Of a stretch of 64,000 nucleotides of DNA, positions 11,467 to 25,300 are shown one piece after another (positions within the stretch are counted from its first letter, which is position 1; each line of letters begins with the position of its first letter). Both the position numbers and the translations under genes were made by a program. Under the pieces are notes generated by a model. That model saw only the letters and a list, made by a program, of their open reading frames with translations, was not told the DNA's origin and did no database searches. Source of the stretch: Amia ocellicauda (lineage: Eukaryota > Chordata > Actinopteri > Amiiformes > Amiidae); contig NC_089869.1 in assembly GCF_036373705.1 (NCBI RefSeq), forward strand, positions 13,403,676 to 13,467,675, in the 5' to 3' direction.

Positions 11467-12099
11467 GTCCAAAGAGGGACCGCGCTGGTGCAGCCGCGCC
11501 TTCAAAACAATAAACGAGCGCTGTGTGACAAAGACGTTTTTCAGCCGGAGACAGAGTCACTGCATGGGCAGCGCCACCTAGTCAGGGGGTGTGAATTGCA
11601 CTTGAGTCATGCCATGAAGGATCTTATGAATTTCATGCTAGATATGGCAAAGCACAACATAAATATTATATTTTAAAGATTGTCAGTTAAACAATAAAAT
11701 AATATGCATGTTTTAGTGCTGTACGTATACATTTAACCTAATTTTCACGTATTATGTGTACACCTGGTAAGGAAATCCATAATACATACAAAATGTTTTA
11801 CATGTGTATTTCTTTCAAATCACACATTTAATGCAGATTCGAAACCACTGTAAACATAATATGGTACAAAAAAAGTTGTAATTCATTTGATCAGTATGTT
11901 AGTGTCCCAACAATGAGCAGGAATAAAACATGCTACAAATACATATTTATTAAAGAGTCGTAAAGCTACTTAATCTGATATGAACTGATTAAATGGCCCA
12001 TTTTCTGATTACACTGTAAAGTATGAAGCTGGTGCAGCAGGAAGGTAACTTCGATTGCATGAACTTCTGTGATTAGGACTCAACTCTATCTGCACCGCC

Positions 12100-12399
12100 T
12101 CCATGTGTGCTCTGCTCCAGACTGCAGCTCCAGTGCCGTAGTGACGTAGTGCGCAGACCGTGACGTAGTGCGCAGACTCCCGTATGACCCGAGCCGCTGA
12201 AAAGTGTCGTGACCCGAAGCCATTTCCTTTCACGTGGTCTGAGCATGTTTGGTCATGTGACTGTAGTCAGCTGATTCCATGCAGGACGAACATGGTCGTG
12301 CTGTCAGAGAGACGCTGAGGCGAGAAAATAAACCATCCAGTGTGTAACCGTTGAAAAAACAAACATACATTAATAACCAAAAAAGCTCCAACAAACAAG
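12100..12399 (+). promoter_or_regulatory. Candidate WASHC2 promoter and noncoding first exon
   Basis: CpG-richer island in AT-rich DNA, about 1 kb upstream of the WASHC2 start codon. It contains a 17-bp sequence repeated with a 19-bp period (12142-12158 and 12161-12177, core TGACGTAGTGCGCAGAC), which combines a CRE-like TGACGTA and an NRF1-like TGCGCA. Downstream are an E-box TCACGTGG (12230-12237) and an M-box-like GTCATGTGAC (12252-12261). A possible splice donor, AAG|gtaggc at 12399/12400, would end a noncoding exon 1 joined to the coding exon at 13369. Exon 1 is inferred; no transcript evidence is available here. Confidence 0.5.
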
Positions 12400-13120
12400 G
12401 TAGGCGAAAGTACGGTCAAATCCGAAGCGTAACATAAAGAGAGTGGGTTGGCAGTTGTTGAAAAACGATTTGGTCTATTGAGTCGAGCGCAGCTGTTTAC
12501 AATAGAAATAACTTTATAGTCCTGCATTTTTATTATTTTTGGACACTGAACTTATTAACATATTTGTGGTGTGATAAGTAATGATGTGCATGGTTTTGCA
12601 AAAACATGAACGGAGGTTTGATGTGATCTGTTTTAGATCCCAGGAAAGACCCATTGCGTAATTATTTTGACCTCTGAGTCTGTCGACACGTAGATTGCAT
12701 TTTACATTTTGTTTTCAGAAGTTTTGATGGATGGATGTACTGGACAAACACTGAACATAACACGTAGAAACAGAGCTACGAAGACGTGAAGAAGTTTTAT
12801 AAGTTTCACCATTATATCATGCCTTATTATATTTAATTACGTTCTTTAAGTATTTGTAATATGAATTGATTCAAATCTCTGTCCAGATAACAATAATACA
12901 TACATACATTTTAAACAATCACAACATTTAGTTTATTGTTTGTAATATAATCTACAAAAAAACGTAAATAAGACGATAAAGACAGAAATTGTATGAGAGT
13001 TGCCCCTCCCCCCTTTTTCTTCCCAAATCTGATATTAGTTATTCGATCTACGTTTTCATCTACACGTGATAACCACAGCAACAGCTCTTTCCAGCTACTT
13101 TTATTATTTGTTTATTTATT

Positions 13121-13152
<32 letters not shown>
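13121..13152. repeat. (TA)n microsatellite
   Basis: Alternating TA run upstream of the first coding exon of WASHC2, within the presumed first intron. Confidence 0.75.
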
Positions 13153-13157
<5 letters not shown>

Positions 13158-13368
13158 TCCTTAATATGTCAAATTATTTTGCGTATTGTGGTTTCTGCGT
13201 TATGAAACCATATGGATATAAATGTAATTGTGAGGGAGTTTGTCAATTTTAATTTGTACATGCAGTCAAACCAACTCTGTGTGTAACCAGCAAATAACAT
13301 AGACACAGAGCAGTATTATAAAATTAAAATGATCCACTTGTTTTAAAACAAAACTTGTTTGATTGCAG

Positions 13369-16300
13369 ATGAATGGACTGACAGTAGTCAATGGTCCATC
13401 AGAACACAATGGCACGGAGGGAGAACATGTCTGGGAGCGACCCTGGTCTTTGGAAGAGATGCGAAAAACCAGTGCAAACTGGTCTTTGGCAGCTGATTCT
13501 GGGGTAATCTGCTGTAGTATTACATTTTAAGAAATTCATTGCATTTATTCAAGTATTCAGTCATTACATAATTGTATGTTTTTAAAAACATGTAAACAGT
13601 GTTACATTTAAAGTGGGTTTGGTAGAGGAGATTCATTTTCTATTTTTCTGTATCCACAGCTGCTTCTGTTCCTCCAAGACTTTTCTCAGCGCATGCTCTC
13701 CAAAACCCATGAGATCGAGAAGCAGCTGGACGGCCTGATCCGTGACACAAAGGCGACCGACTCCTGCCTGCACACTGTCTTTAACGACTTCCTCATGCTC
13801 TCAAATACACAGTTCATTGAAAATGTACGTTGTTCCTTGCACTGCTCCTGCTTAAGCGAGCCATTAAATTCCTGTAAGAATAAAATAGATATTTGAGTGG
13901 AATTAGTAAAATTGACATCTGTGCTACACTGTAGTAGTTAAATTGTATGTAATCTAATATTCTGCATGCATTTATTTGGGATTCATAATCTATATTTTGG
14001 TGTATGCATGATCATCTGTGCCTTAAACTGTGCAGTTATTATTAATTAATTTATTATTATTATTATTTTTGTGTTATTACCAGCGAGTCTATGATGAGGA
14101 AGTGGAGGAGCCAGTCTCTAAGCCAGAGGCCGGAGAGAGACAGCCGGAGCAGGTATAGCTTCCACAGTCTCACAGTTTGTGGACTCTTCTTCTTTGAATA
14201 TTTGGGAGTTAAAATCTATTGTATTTTACACATTAAATGTATTGCTATATAAACCATATTTGGATACATTCTTAGCACATCTTAGTTACACTATACCCCT
14301 TAAGTATGCTGTCTCTATCCATCATGAGATGTATAAATAAGCAGAGAATTGTTTGTCCACAGTGTTTTGAATTCCTTTATTTCATGTGAAGCTCAGCTCA
14401 AGCAGAGAATGCTTTTTTTTGTTGCTTCTGGTGATATTAAACATTTTTGTAGGAGAGAACGCGGGAACAGAAGGAAGCAGAACTTATCCCAAAAGTTCAA
14501 GAAGCAGTAAATTATGGATTAAGAGTTTTAGAGTCAGCTTTTGAACAATTGGACATCAAAGCAGGAAACTCAGACTCAGAAGATGAGGAAGTCATTGACA
14601 GAGTAGAGCCTATACTGGAACCCAAGGTAAGGCATATATTTTATGTTTGTTTAAAGTGACATTCTTCAGTCGTGGTCCCAATAAGTAATTCAAAATAAAC
14701 GAATGTCCAAAAAAAACTATCTTTGTCGATTACATAAACTATTATTTTTTATCTTTATTGGTTATTTTTCTTTGTGTTCCCAGGATCTGTATGTTGATAG
14801 ACCATTGCCTTACTTGATAGGCTCTCAACTATTCATGGAGCAAGATGATGTGGGGCTTGGGGACCTTTCAAGTGACGGTATTGTCATTGTCTTTCCTCAA
14901 ACACTGCTTCAGATAAATCTAACAAAATACATAGCATAGAAGAGGGGGAAAATGTATTTATTTATTTATTTATTTGTTCTTTAATCCTATGTTGATCAGC
15001 TGTGGTTGCTGCTACGTTCCCAGTTAACACCTGATTTCTCATGCTTTTTTGGATCATGAAAGTTTGTGTGTGTGTATTTATTTGTTTATTTTTACAGAGA
15101 TGTCAATTGATAGTGATCGGGACAGTGTAGTGGACAGTGAAGAGGACAAAGATGAAGAGGTACAGTGACCATTGTTGTCATATTTTTTGACTTCAGGTAA
15201 TAACACAGAAGCTATTATATTATCCTAACCACTGTCTACATTATGTAACAGCCATCAGATGATGACTTTGATCAAGATGATGAAGTACAGGACATTGCAA
15301 AGAAAGTAAGTTTACTACATAATACTTATGATTTTTAGCCCTTCACATATTTTGTCTATTGGCTTTGGAGTGTGTTGTTTTTGTGGATTGAACTGTAATT
15401 AAGGACAATAAAGACATGCACAACAAAACATAACCCACAAATATTTTTAAATTATTGGACTAATTAAATGTCATCAATGATCTACATATTTCTTACATAA
15501 AACCCTTGTTCTGTATCCCTATTAAAATTACTTTAAGTGAGAAGTGATTATATTAACTTTGAATTTGCAAATCAAATTGATCAGACAATTGAATCCCTGT
15601 TTTAGCAGGCAGGAATATTACCTCTCAGTTCTGTCACATGAAGAATGTTACAAATGTGTCCAATCATGATTTATTTTCAGAAGTCATCATTGATCAGCGA
15701 CGAGGAGGATGACGATGAAGAGGACGACTCCGACATCTTTGGCGATTCAGACAAGGAGGAGGATGAAGACAAAAAGGTATTGGTTTAAAGGTGGCTATGG
15801 TTAATTCACTCACCAGCCATGTCTTTTTGTCTTGAATGTAACCTTGTTGACATTTTTTGTGTTTTCAGTTTAATGCCTGAGTCAGGGAAGGGGATTGTTC
15901 AGGTTGGGAATAATCAGATTAAGAAAACTGTGAGAGAACTTTCTTTTGAAATTGTCAGTCACAGGCATCGACCCTGCATTGGCTTGGTAGATTACAGCAA
16001 TCTAGGAAATGTAGAGCCATGGATTTGAGCCGTGTTTCTGTGATCTAAACCTGCATTTGGACTTGGATTATTGCTCTTCAACAGCATTATTACAAGAAGC
16101 GTTTCATCCTGTGTATTTTGGAGAGGTGTCCTGGAACTCTTGAGGCGAATACTGTTCTTGATCAGATCCCTCATGATGTGTGTGTGGTTCATTCTAGAAC
16201 TCCACTGGGCCATCTTCCTTTGCTGATGAACTGGCGGCTCGTATTAAAGGTGATGTGCCTAGCAAAGAAGACGAGGAGCAGACATGTAAGTTTATTTTGG

Positions 16301-19300
16301 GCTTGAAGTTATGGTGTTGCAGGGCAGTGGTGAGGCTTACAAGGCTAGCTTCTGTTGACAGCTTCGAACCCATTGATGAAATAACTTTTTCTTGTTTTGG
16401 TGTTTGTACAAAGAAGAATTATCTTTCCATATGACAGACATACGATTTTAAAACTTTCAATTAGTCAGTTCTGCAGCGTAGTTCCATTCAATGCCATTCA
16501 ATTCATCCAAACTAAAGTGACATCAAACTTAGTCCTGATTTTGTTAAACTGGTGCTGTAATGCAACACAACACAAACGTTTCTTCATTTCGTTGATAATT
16601 GACATGCATTCTTTTTTTCTTTGAAGCATTATCATCTGCTCCATCTGCAGCAAAGAAGAAGGGTAAAGGAAAGAAAGAATCAAAACCTGATAGAGCCCAG
16701 GGTAGGATAAATATCAGACACTAGCAAATTTAAGTTATCCAGAGGAAATGACTAAATCATTTCCTTCTAAATAGAGATTCTGGAAGACGAAATGCAAGCC
16801 CCAGTTATAACAGTGCTCTGAGGGCATTTCCTCCAATAATTTTATTCAAATAATATAAAACAAATACAGTACTGTGCAAAAGTTTTAGGCAGGTGTGAAA
16901 AATGCTGTAATGTAAGAATGCTTTCAAAAAGACATGTTAATAGATGATCATTAGCACCTGTCTGTCTAATTGTTTAATCATACACCTGACTATATGCCTA
17001 CAAAATCCCTGACTTTGTGCAAGTGTACCTAGAAGAATTGATGCTGTTTAGAAGGCAAAGGGTGGTCACACCAAATATGGATTTGATGTAGATTTTTCTT
17101 CTGTTCACTCACTTTGCATTTAGTTAATTGATAAATATGATCTGTTAACATGTCTATTTGTGAAAGCATTCTTACTTTATAACATTTTTTCACACCTGCC
17201 TAAAACTTTTGCACAGTACTGTATATATCAACTAAGAACTACTGATTATTCTAAAATAAGTTGTTTTCTTAATTGACACTTTGTTTTTGCTCTAGGTCTT
17301 TAAGCATTTGTGACGGTACATTTTCAGAAACTGTTACTGGTGACAGTTTGATTTAATGACTTGCATAGCAGGATGAATAATCGGGCAGGCAATAGCCATG
17401 GGCAATTACCTTGATTATGTTGTTCTCCCTCTTGCTGGCACATGATAAGTAATGATTAATCAGTGTCTCTCAAATTAATTTGTGGAAGGCATTATTATAC
17501 TGCGTGTTAATAAAGCCCTTGCAGTCATTTTTGATATCCATTATGAATCTACTGGGGAAGTATTATGGTGCTCCATCATTGTGTTCCTTAGCACACCAAA
17601 ATTGCCTACTGAACACAGTGCTTCTCCATTGTCTGGCAGAAGATTCACTATTTACAATTATTTTCTCCATTGCCTGCCTTAATTGGCCATTACTTCATTG
17701 AGAACAGTTTTGTGTTCATTAAGGCCATTATAGTGGTGTTGCCGTTGATCTGTATCCCATCTGTTTTTAGTCATTTCAATTCCAGTAAACACTGAGGCTA
17801 CACAAGGACATTAACAGAAATGCTCAATCATTTCTCAACCAAACAAAAGGCTATCTTTTTATATACCGGTGGTCGAATTTCAATGTATGGAAAGTGAATT
17901 TCATTAATTAGGCTTTAGAAGTTTGAGGCAATAACTTTTCTCAACACTGAGGTTGTGTTTAACCTTCATAGGTGAGGAGGATAACGATGAACTGTTCAAA
18001 CCTCCGAAGATGGAAGATGAGGATTTCTCTCCTTTTGGGGGGAAAGGAGGTCTGTTCAGTGGAGGCAAGGGACTGTTTGATGACGATGATGAGGTAAATA
18101 TTTGTCTGTCCATAGCTCGCACGATGCACAACGGGGAACCCCATTGCAGCTTGTCATATGTTTTCTGAGAATCGTTTCCAGATTGAACTTCAGCTTAAAA
18201 ACTTATTTTTCTATGTTATCGGGATCCGCATTAAGAATAGTTAAGAGAACAGTGATAATCGTGATAATTTTAATCACTGTATTTATATTTTATAGGGGGA
18301 TCTGTTTGCTGATGCACCAGAAGACAAGATCAGCAAACCACCTGTCAGTAAAGGTTGGTTGCCCTGAGGACAAAATCAAGCCACACACTAGATATTAAAA
18401 AAAAACCCTGTAATATTACAAACACCCTAACATACTGTAGCAGAGACGCTCCTCTCAATCATCCAACTGTGCACAGGACATGTAATTGCTGTCTGGTAAA
18501 TGTTAATTGAATATGAACATCTGTGAAAAGCACTCAACTCTTAATGAACATGCAATGTCGAGAAAAGCATGAGTTAGGGATTTACCAGAGCATAAACAAA
18601 GAGGCAGTGATGGCACAGGCATGACATAAGTTGAACTCTAACCGGTTAAAGCTTAAAGCAAGAACAAAAATCAACCCTGGGAGGAACAGGAAGTGAAACT
18701 GCAGTTTTAAGCAGAGCTTCATTGTTGAATGTTGAGAATTATATTTTAGGTACCACAAACAATAATTATTGAAATATATGTACAGTGGGGGAAAAAGTAT
18801 TTGATCCCCTGCTGATTTTGTACGTTTGCCCACTGACAAAGAAATGATCAGTCTATACTTTTAATGGTAGGTGTATTTTAACAGTGAGAGACAGAATAAC
18901 AACAAAAAAATCCAGAAAAACGCATTTCAAAAAAGTTATAAATTCATTTGCATGTTAACGAGGGAAATAAGTATTTGACCCCTTCGACTTAGTACTTGGA
19001 GGCAAAACACTTGTTGGCAATCGCAGAGGTCAGACGTTTCTTGTAGTTGGCCACCAGGTTTGCACACATCTCGGGAGGGATTTTGTCCCACTCCTCTTTG
19101 CAGATCCTCTCCAAGTCATTAAGGTTTCGAGGCTGACGTTTGGCAACTCGAACCTTCAGCTCCCTCCACAGACTTTCTATGGGATTAAGGTCTGGAGACT
19201 GGCTAGGCCACTCCAGGACCTTAATGTGCTTCTTCTTGAGCCACTCCTGTGTTGCCTTGGCTGTGTGTTTTGGGTCATTGTCATGCTGGAATACCCATCC

Positions 19301-22300
19301 ACGACCCATTTTCAATGCCCTGGCTGAGGGAGGGAGGTTCTCACCCAAGATTTGACGGTACATGGCCCCGTCCATCGTCCCTTTGATGCGGTGCAGTTCT
19401 CCTGTCCCCTTAGCAGAAAAACACCCCCAAAGCATAATGTTTCCACCTCCAAGTTTGACGGTGGGGATGGTGTTCTTGGGGTCATTCCTCCTCCTCCAAA
19501 CACGGCGAGTTGAGTTGATGCCAAAGAGCTCGATTTTGGTCTCATCTGACCACAACACTTTCACCCAGTTCTCCTCTGAATCATTCAGATGTTCATTGGC
19601 AAACTTCAGACGGGCCTGTACATGTGCTTTCTTGAGCAGGGGGACCTTGCGGGCGCTGCAGGATTTCAGTCTGTCACGGTGTAGTGTGTTACCAATTGTT
19701 TTCTTGGTGACTATGGTCCCAGCTGCCTTGAGATCATTAACAAGATCCTCCCGGGTAGTTCTGGGCTGATTCCTCACCGTTCTCATGATCATTGAAACTC
19801 CACGAGGTGAGATCTTGCATGGAGCCCCAGACCGAGGGAGACTGACAGTTATTTTGTGTTTCTTCCATTTGCGAATAATCGCACCAACTGTTGTCACCTT
19901 CTCACCAAGCTGCTTGGCGATGGTCTTGTAGCCCATTCCAGCCTTGTGTAGGTCTACAATCTTGTCCCTGACATCCTTGGACAGCTCTTTGGTCTTGGCC
20001 ATGGTGGAGAGTTTGGAATCTGATTGATTGATTGCTTCTGTGGACAGGTGTCTTTTATACAGGTAACGAGCTGAGATTAGGAGCACTCCCTTTAAGAGAG
20101 TGCTCCTAATCTGAGCTCGTTACCTGTATAAAAGACACCTGGGAGCCAGAAATCTTGCTGATTGATAGGGGATCAAATACTTATTTCCTTCATTAACATG
20201 CAAATCAATTTATAACTTTTTTGAAATGTGTTTTTCTGGATTTGTTTGTTGTTATTCTGTCTCTCACTGTTAAAATACACCTACCATTAAAATTATAGAC
20301 TGATCATTTCTTTGTCAGTGGGCAAACGTACAAAATCAGCAGGGGATCAAATAAGTTTTTCCCTCACTGTATATATTTTTTAGCATATTTTTCCAACAGA
20401 TATATACATAATGATATACTAAATGTTACAAGGTAAGAGTACCTTCATAGGGAAATAATAACTAGACAATAATTCAAAAGTAAGTGTTGTAGTTAAGGCA
20501 GGTTTAACTTTTTTGTTCCCCTTCAGAGCCAGCTCCAGCCATCAAGAAGATACCCACTGGTGCTGTCTCCATTTTCCCAGGTTAGGTGTATACATTGAAA
20601 GTTATATCTAACTGTTGTATTTGTTATTTACTTACTTATTAAGTAAATACATTTCATATATAATTTGCATCAGTAAGAAATCATATTCCTGAATTATTTT
20701 TTGTTCCAATGGCTCATGTGTCGAGGTCACAGTATATCAGAACTTTGGTTATCATGCATGTTACCTGATGCAATACATTTATTTAAATGCAGTCTTATTG
20801 AAGAAGGCAGTGTTTTAGATGGGTGGCCCACAATTGTAATATGATACGGTTAGCTATAAATATGTCGCATACAGAAAACCGAATACTAGCCTGGAGGGTA
20901 AATGACATGTCAGCACATTCAGCTGTCACCGCTCATTTTAACGGTTGTCTCAGCACTGCTGATTATGATGGTGGACTATTCTCTCAACTTATACTGCACA
21001 AATTCTCTCCTGTATCACAGAAAACACTGCATTCAATTTCCACAGTTGCAGATTCATCCTTGGTGCCCAAATAACCCTCTTGGAGTTCCCAGTCATCTTT
21101 ATTTTCTGTTTCTGTTTTTGGTTGTAAAATAGAATGTTTTATTTCTTTATGAATTCTGTAGTTTTATGACTGTTTAATTTTTTTTCCCAGAAAATAGCCT
21201 ATTTAGCTCTACGAAAAGAGAAGAATCCACAGAAGGCAGAGAGAATGGGAATCTGGTGGAAAACAAATGCCCGTCGGCCCCAAAACAGGCCGCCTTGGGA
21301 GGACTCTTCGATGACGACGATGAGGATGACTTCTTTAGTGGAAGCAGTCTCAAAAAGTCAAATTCTGGTAAATGCCTGATAGAGACTTCAGACACCTATA
21401 TTGTATGCATACTGTTATATCATTGGATGAGTTTGATAGATTTTGAGTGGGATGAGTTGAGTATCCGGGCTGGTGTTACTGCCTGTGTAACACTTTCCTT
21501 GTTGTCTTTTGGTTTTTCAGGATTGGAAAAGCCAAAGCAGAAGAAAGCCGTGGATCTGTTTGGTGGAGATGAAGAAGATGATGCAGATATTTTCAATGAG
21601 ATCAGCTCTGCAGCTCCCCAACCCAAAAATAAGGAAGAAGAAGCAGTGACCGTGACCGTGCCTGAGAAGAAGGTAGATTTTGTCCTGTGCCTTGGTCAGG
21701 TTTCCGTTGACCATTGTTCCTTTGCCAGAATCGGGCTTTACACTCACCTGGCACGGGTTGTACTGCTAGCCTTTATGATAGATCGTTCCTCACGCAGACT
21801 GGAAAACTGACTGTGTGAGCTATGTGAAGATTGGGAAGGGACTGTTTTGAATCATATTCCCCTCTTACAGATGCCTGCTGGTGCCATCTCCATGTTTGGA
21901 CCCGGGACTAAGAACCTTCTTGCTGAAAGTCTGAGGAAACGGCAGCCGTCCACAAGCGAAGAATCTGAGAAATCTGAGAAATCTGAGGAGGTAATGAAGT
22001 TTTACTTTACTGTCTCTCTCTCACAACTCTTCTCCTTTTCTCCTCAATGCTTTCTGATCAAGGAATGTCTTTTGAATCTTCTGAAAAATATGGTTAATTT
22101 ATCAGTTGAAATCCAGCCTTGCTAGTAAATAAATAATACTTTTTTATTAGATTTTTGTAATTATTTTAAAGAAATGCACTTGCGACAGATTTTTCAATTT
22201 TGTCGTTTTTTTCATAGAATGTCTCTTCTCAAGACATTTTCAGCACATCCACTAAGCCTTCTGAAAAGTCCAAACCCAAAAGCCTTTTTTCAGATGAGGA

Positions 22301-25300
22301 AGATTCACAGGTATACTTGAGAAATTTCGTTTTTGGGATGTGGATTTATTAAGATTTTATTCTAAGTTGTATAATTGGTGTAGACATATTTGGTTATTAT
22401 AAAAAAAAATGGAATTAAGATATTTTCGATTTAAAATACATCTTTCATTAATTAAAATATACGGTCTTGTGAGGATATAGTTGATTTTTAAGCAGTGCAC
22501 TAAAGTCTACAAATTATTCTAATGCTATGCAATTTTATTTATATTATTGCAAATTCGTAAGTGTTTCTTTGTATCCTGCAATGTTCATATCACACAAATT
22601 TAATCAGATCTTTTTTTTTTTTTTTTTAATTTAACACATTTAATTTAATCATAGGAGATATTTCAATCCATTCAGAACAGTAGTAAAAATCTGTCAAATC
22701 CTGCACCTGTAACCCAGAGCAAGATCAAGACACCTCTGTCCATTTTTGATGATGAAGAAGAAGAGGTAAGCTTAATGATGCCCTATACCTGGCTTTGCCT
22801 GTTTTGTTTTGCAGTTCAATATTCCTTTTACTATGTCGTCTTGGTAACAGTGTCTGCAAGTAAATATTATTGACATATAATGGAATAAAACTTTGTTAGA
22901 TATGATTTTGTTTGGAAAGCTTTACATTCAGACCAAAGCTGAATGGATTTTACAGTGTATCCATGGTAATTAATCAGCACATCCCTTCCCCCATGTTTAT
23001 CATTTGTCAGGATCTGTTTGCTTCCACCCCTCCAAAACCAACAGCCAAGAAGAGCTCATCACAGAAAGCAAGTAAACCCCTCTCAAGCTCGCTCTTTAGT
23101 GATGACGAGGTACAAACTGCAGTAGTTTCTTTTTACCTTTTTGAACTTTTAAAAGTTTAATTTGGAGTTGGCCCGGCTAAAATGCAGAAATAGTACATTT
23201 TTAAAAGTTGCTTTCACTGACTGTATTTTAGCTCCATCTTGTATTAAAGCTAGGTTCCAAACTTTCAAGTATTAGGCCATATTTATGGTTTAATTTTAGG
23301 TTACAAGGCTTTAGTAAAATAATCTCTTGCCAGCTCCATGTGCTCTGGAATGGACTATGTAAACATTGAAAACAAACACATGGTCACATAGGCTATATAC
23401 AATAATTTAAAGAATTATGTGCATTTTTAAAAATTATTCTCCTACTTGGATGTCCATTTATAAATTGCATAAAAATCACAATATACTATATATACACTCA
23501 CCTAAAGGATTATTAGGAACACCATACTAATACTGTGTTTGACCCCCTTTCGCCTTCAGAACTGCCTTAATTCTACGTGGCATTGATTCAACAAGGTGCT
23601 GAAAGCAGTCTTTAGAAATGTTGGCCCATATTGATAGGATAGCATCTTGCAGTTGATGGAGATTTGTGGGATGCACATCCAGGGCACGAAGCTCCCGTTC
23701 CACCACATCCCAAAGATGCTCTATTGGGTTGAGATCTGGTGACTGTGGGGGCCAGTTTAGTACAGTGAACTCATTGTCATGTTCAAGAAACCAATTTGAA
23801 ATGATTCGACCTTTGTGACATGGTGCATTTTCCTGCTGGAAGTAGCCATCAGAGGATGGGTACATGGTGGTCATAAAGGGATGGACATGGTCAGAAACAA
23901 TGCTCAGGTAGGCCATGGCATTTAAATGATGCCCAATTGGCACTACGGGGCCTAAAGTGTGCCAAGAAAACATTCCCCACACCATTACACCACCACCACC
24001 AGCCTGCACAGTGGTAACAAGGCATGATGGATCCATGTTCTCATTCTCTTTACGCCAAATTCTGACTCTACCATCTGAATGTCTCAACAGAAATCGAGAC
24101 TCATCAGACCAGACAACATTTTTCCAGTCTTCAACTGTCCAATTTTGGTGAGCTTGTGCAAATTGTAGCCTCTTTTTCCTATTTGTAGTGGAGATGAGTG
24201 GTACCCGGTGGGGTCTTCTGCTGTTGTAGCCCATCCGCCTCAAGGTTATACGTGTTGTGGCTTCACAAATACTTTGCTGCATACCTCGGTTGTAACGAGT
24301 GGTTATTTCAGTCAAAGTTGCTCTTCTATCAGCTTGAATCAGTCGGCCCATTCTCCTCTGACCTCTAGCATCAACAAGGCATTTTCGCCCACAGGACTGC
24401 CGCATACTGGATGTTTTTCCCTTTTCACACCATTCTTTGTAAACCCTAGAAATGGTTGTGCGTGAAAATCCCAGTAACTGAGCAGATTGTGAAATACTCA
24501 GACCGGTCCGTCTGGCACCAACAACCATGCCATGCTCAAAATTGCTTAAATCACCATTCTTTCCCATTCAGACATTCAGTTTGGAGTTCAGGAGATTGTC
24601 TTGACCAGGACCACACCCCTAAATGCATTGAAGCAACTGCCATGTGATTGGTTGGTTAGATAATTACATTAATGAGAAATTGAACAGGTGTTCCTAATAA
24701 TCCTTTAGGTGAGTGTATATATATATATAGAGTTAGGTCCATAAATATTTGGACAGTGACACAATTGTCATGATTTTGTCTTTGTATGCCACCACAATGG
24801 ACTTGAAAGGAAACAATCAAGATGTGCTTTATGTGTAGATGTTCATCTTTAATTTGAGGGAAGATACATCCAAATTGGGTGAACGGTGTAGGAATTACAC
24901 CCATTTTTATACTCATATTTTATATTTATATTCAAAGTAATTGGACAAACTAACACAATCATGAATTAAATTGTGAGTTTCAAAACACCCCAAGAACAAG
25001 CAGGAAGACGGCTGCAGTACAGGCCTGGCAGAGCATCACCAGAGAAGAAACCCAGCATCTGGGTTCCAGACTTTGACTGCAAAGGATTGAAGTATTGAAT
25101 CTCACAATTTAATTCATGATTTTGTTAATTTGTCCAATTACTTTTGAGCCCCTAAAATTGCGGAGACCACATATAAAAATGTCTAATTCCTACACCGTTC
25201 ACCTAGTTTGGATGTAACTACCCTCAAATTAAAGATGAAAGTCTACACTTAAAGAACATCTTGATTGTTTCCTTTCAAATCCATTGTGGTGGTGTACAGA

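Larger units (their letters stand above)
18783..20369 (-). mobile_element. Tc1-like transposon with IR/DR ends, structurally complete
   Basis: A 1587-bp element between TA dinucleotides (18781-18782, 20370-20371). The terminal inverted repeats are about 200 bp long. Each contains an outer and an inner copy of a short direct repeat: TATTTGATCCCC near 18798 and TATTTGACCCC near 18972 on the left, mirrored near 20168 and 20342. This is the IR/DR arrangement known from Sleeping Beauty-type elements. It encodes an intact transposase on the minus strand and lies in the WASHC2 intron between coding exons 12 and 13. Confidence 0.92.

Noticed and set aside
19974-20086. N-terminal extension of the Tc1 transposase starting at 20086
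   Set aside because: The extra 28 codons lie over and just after the TATAAAAG box; the family start MAKTKELS at 20002 fits better.
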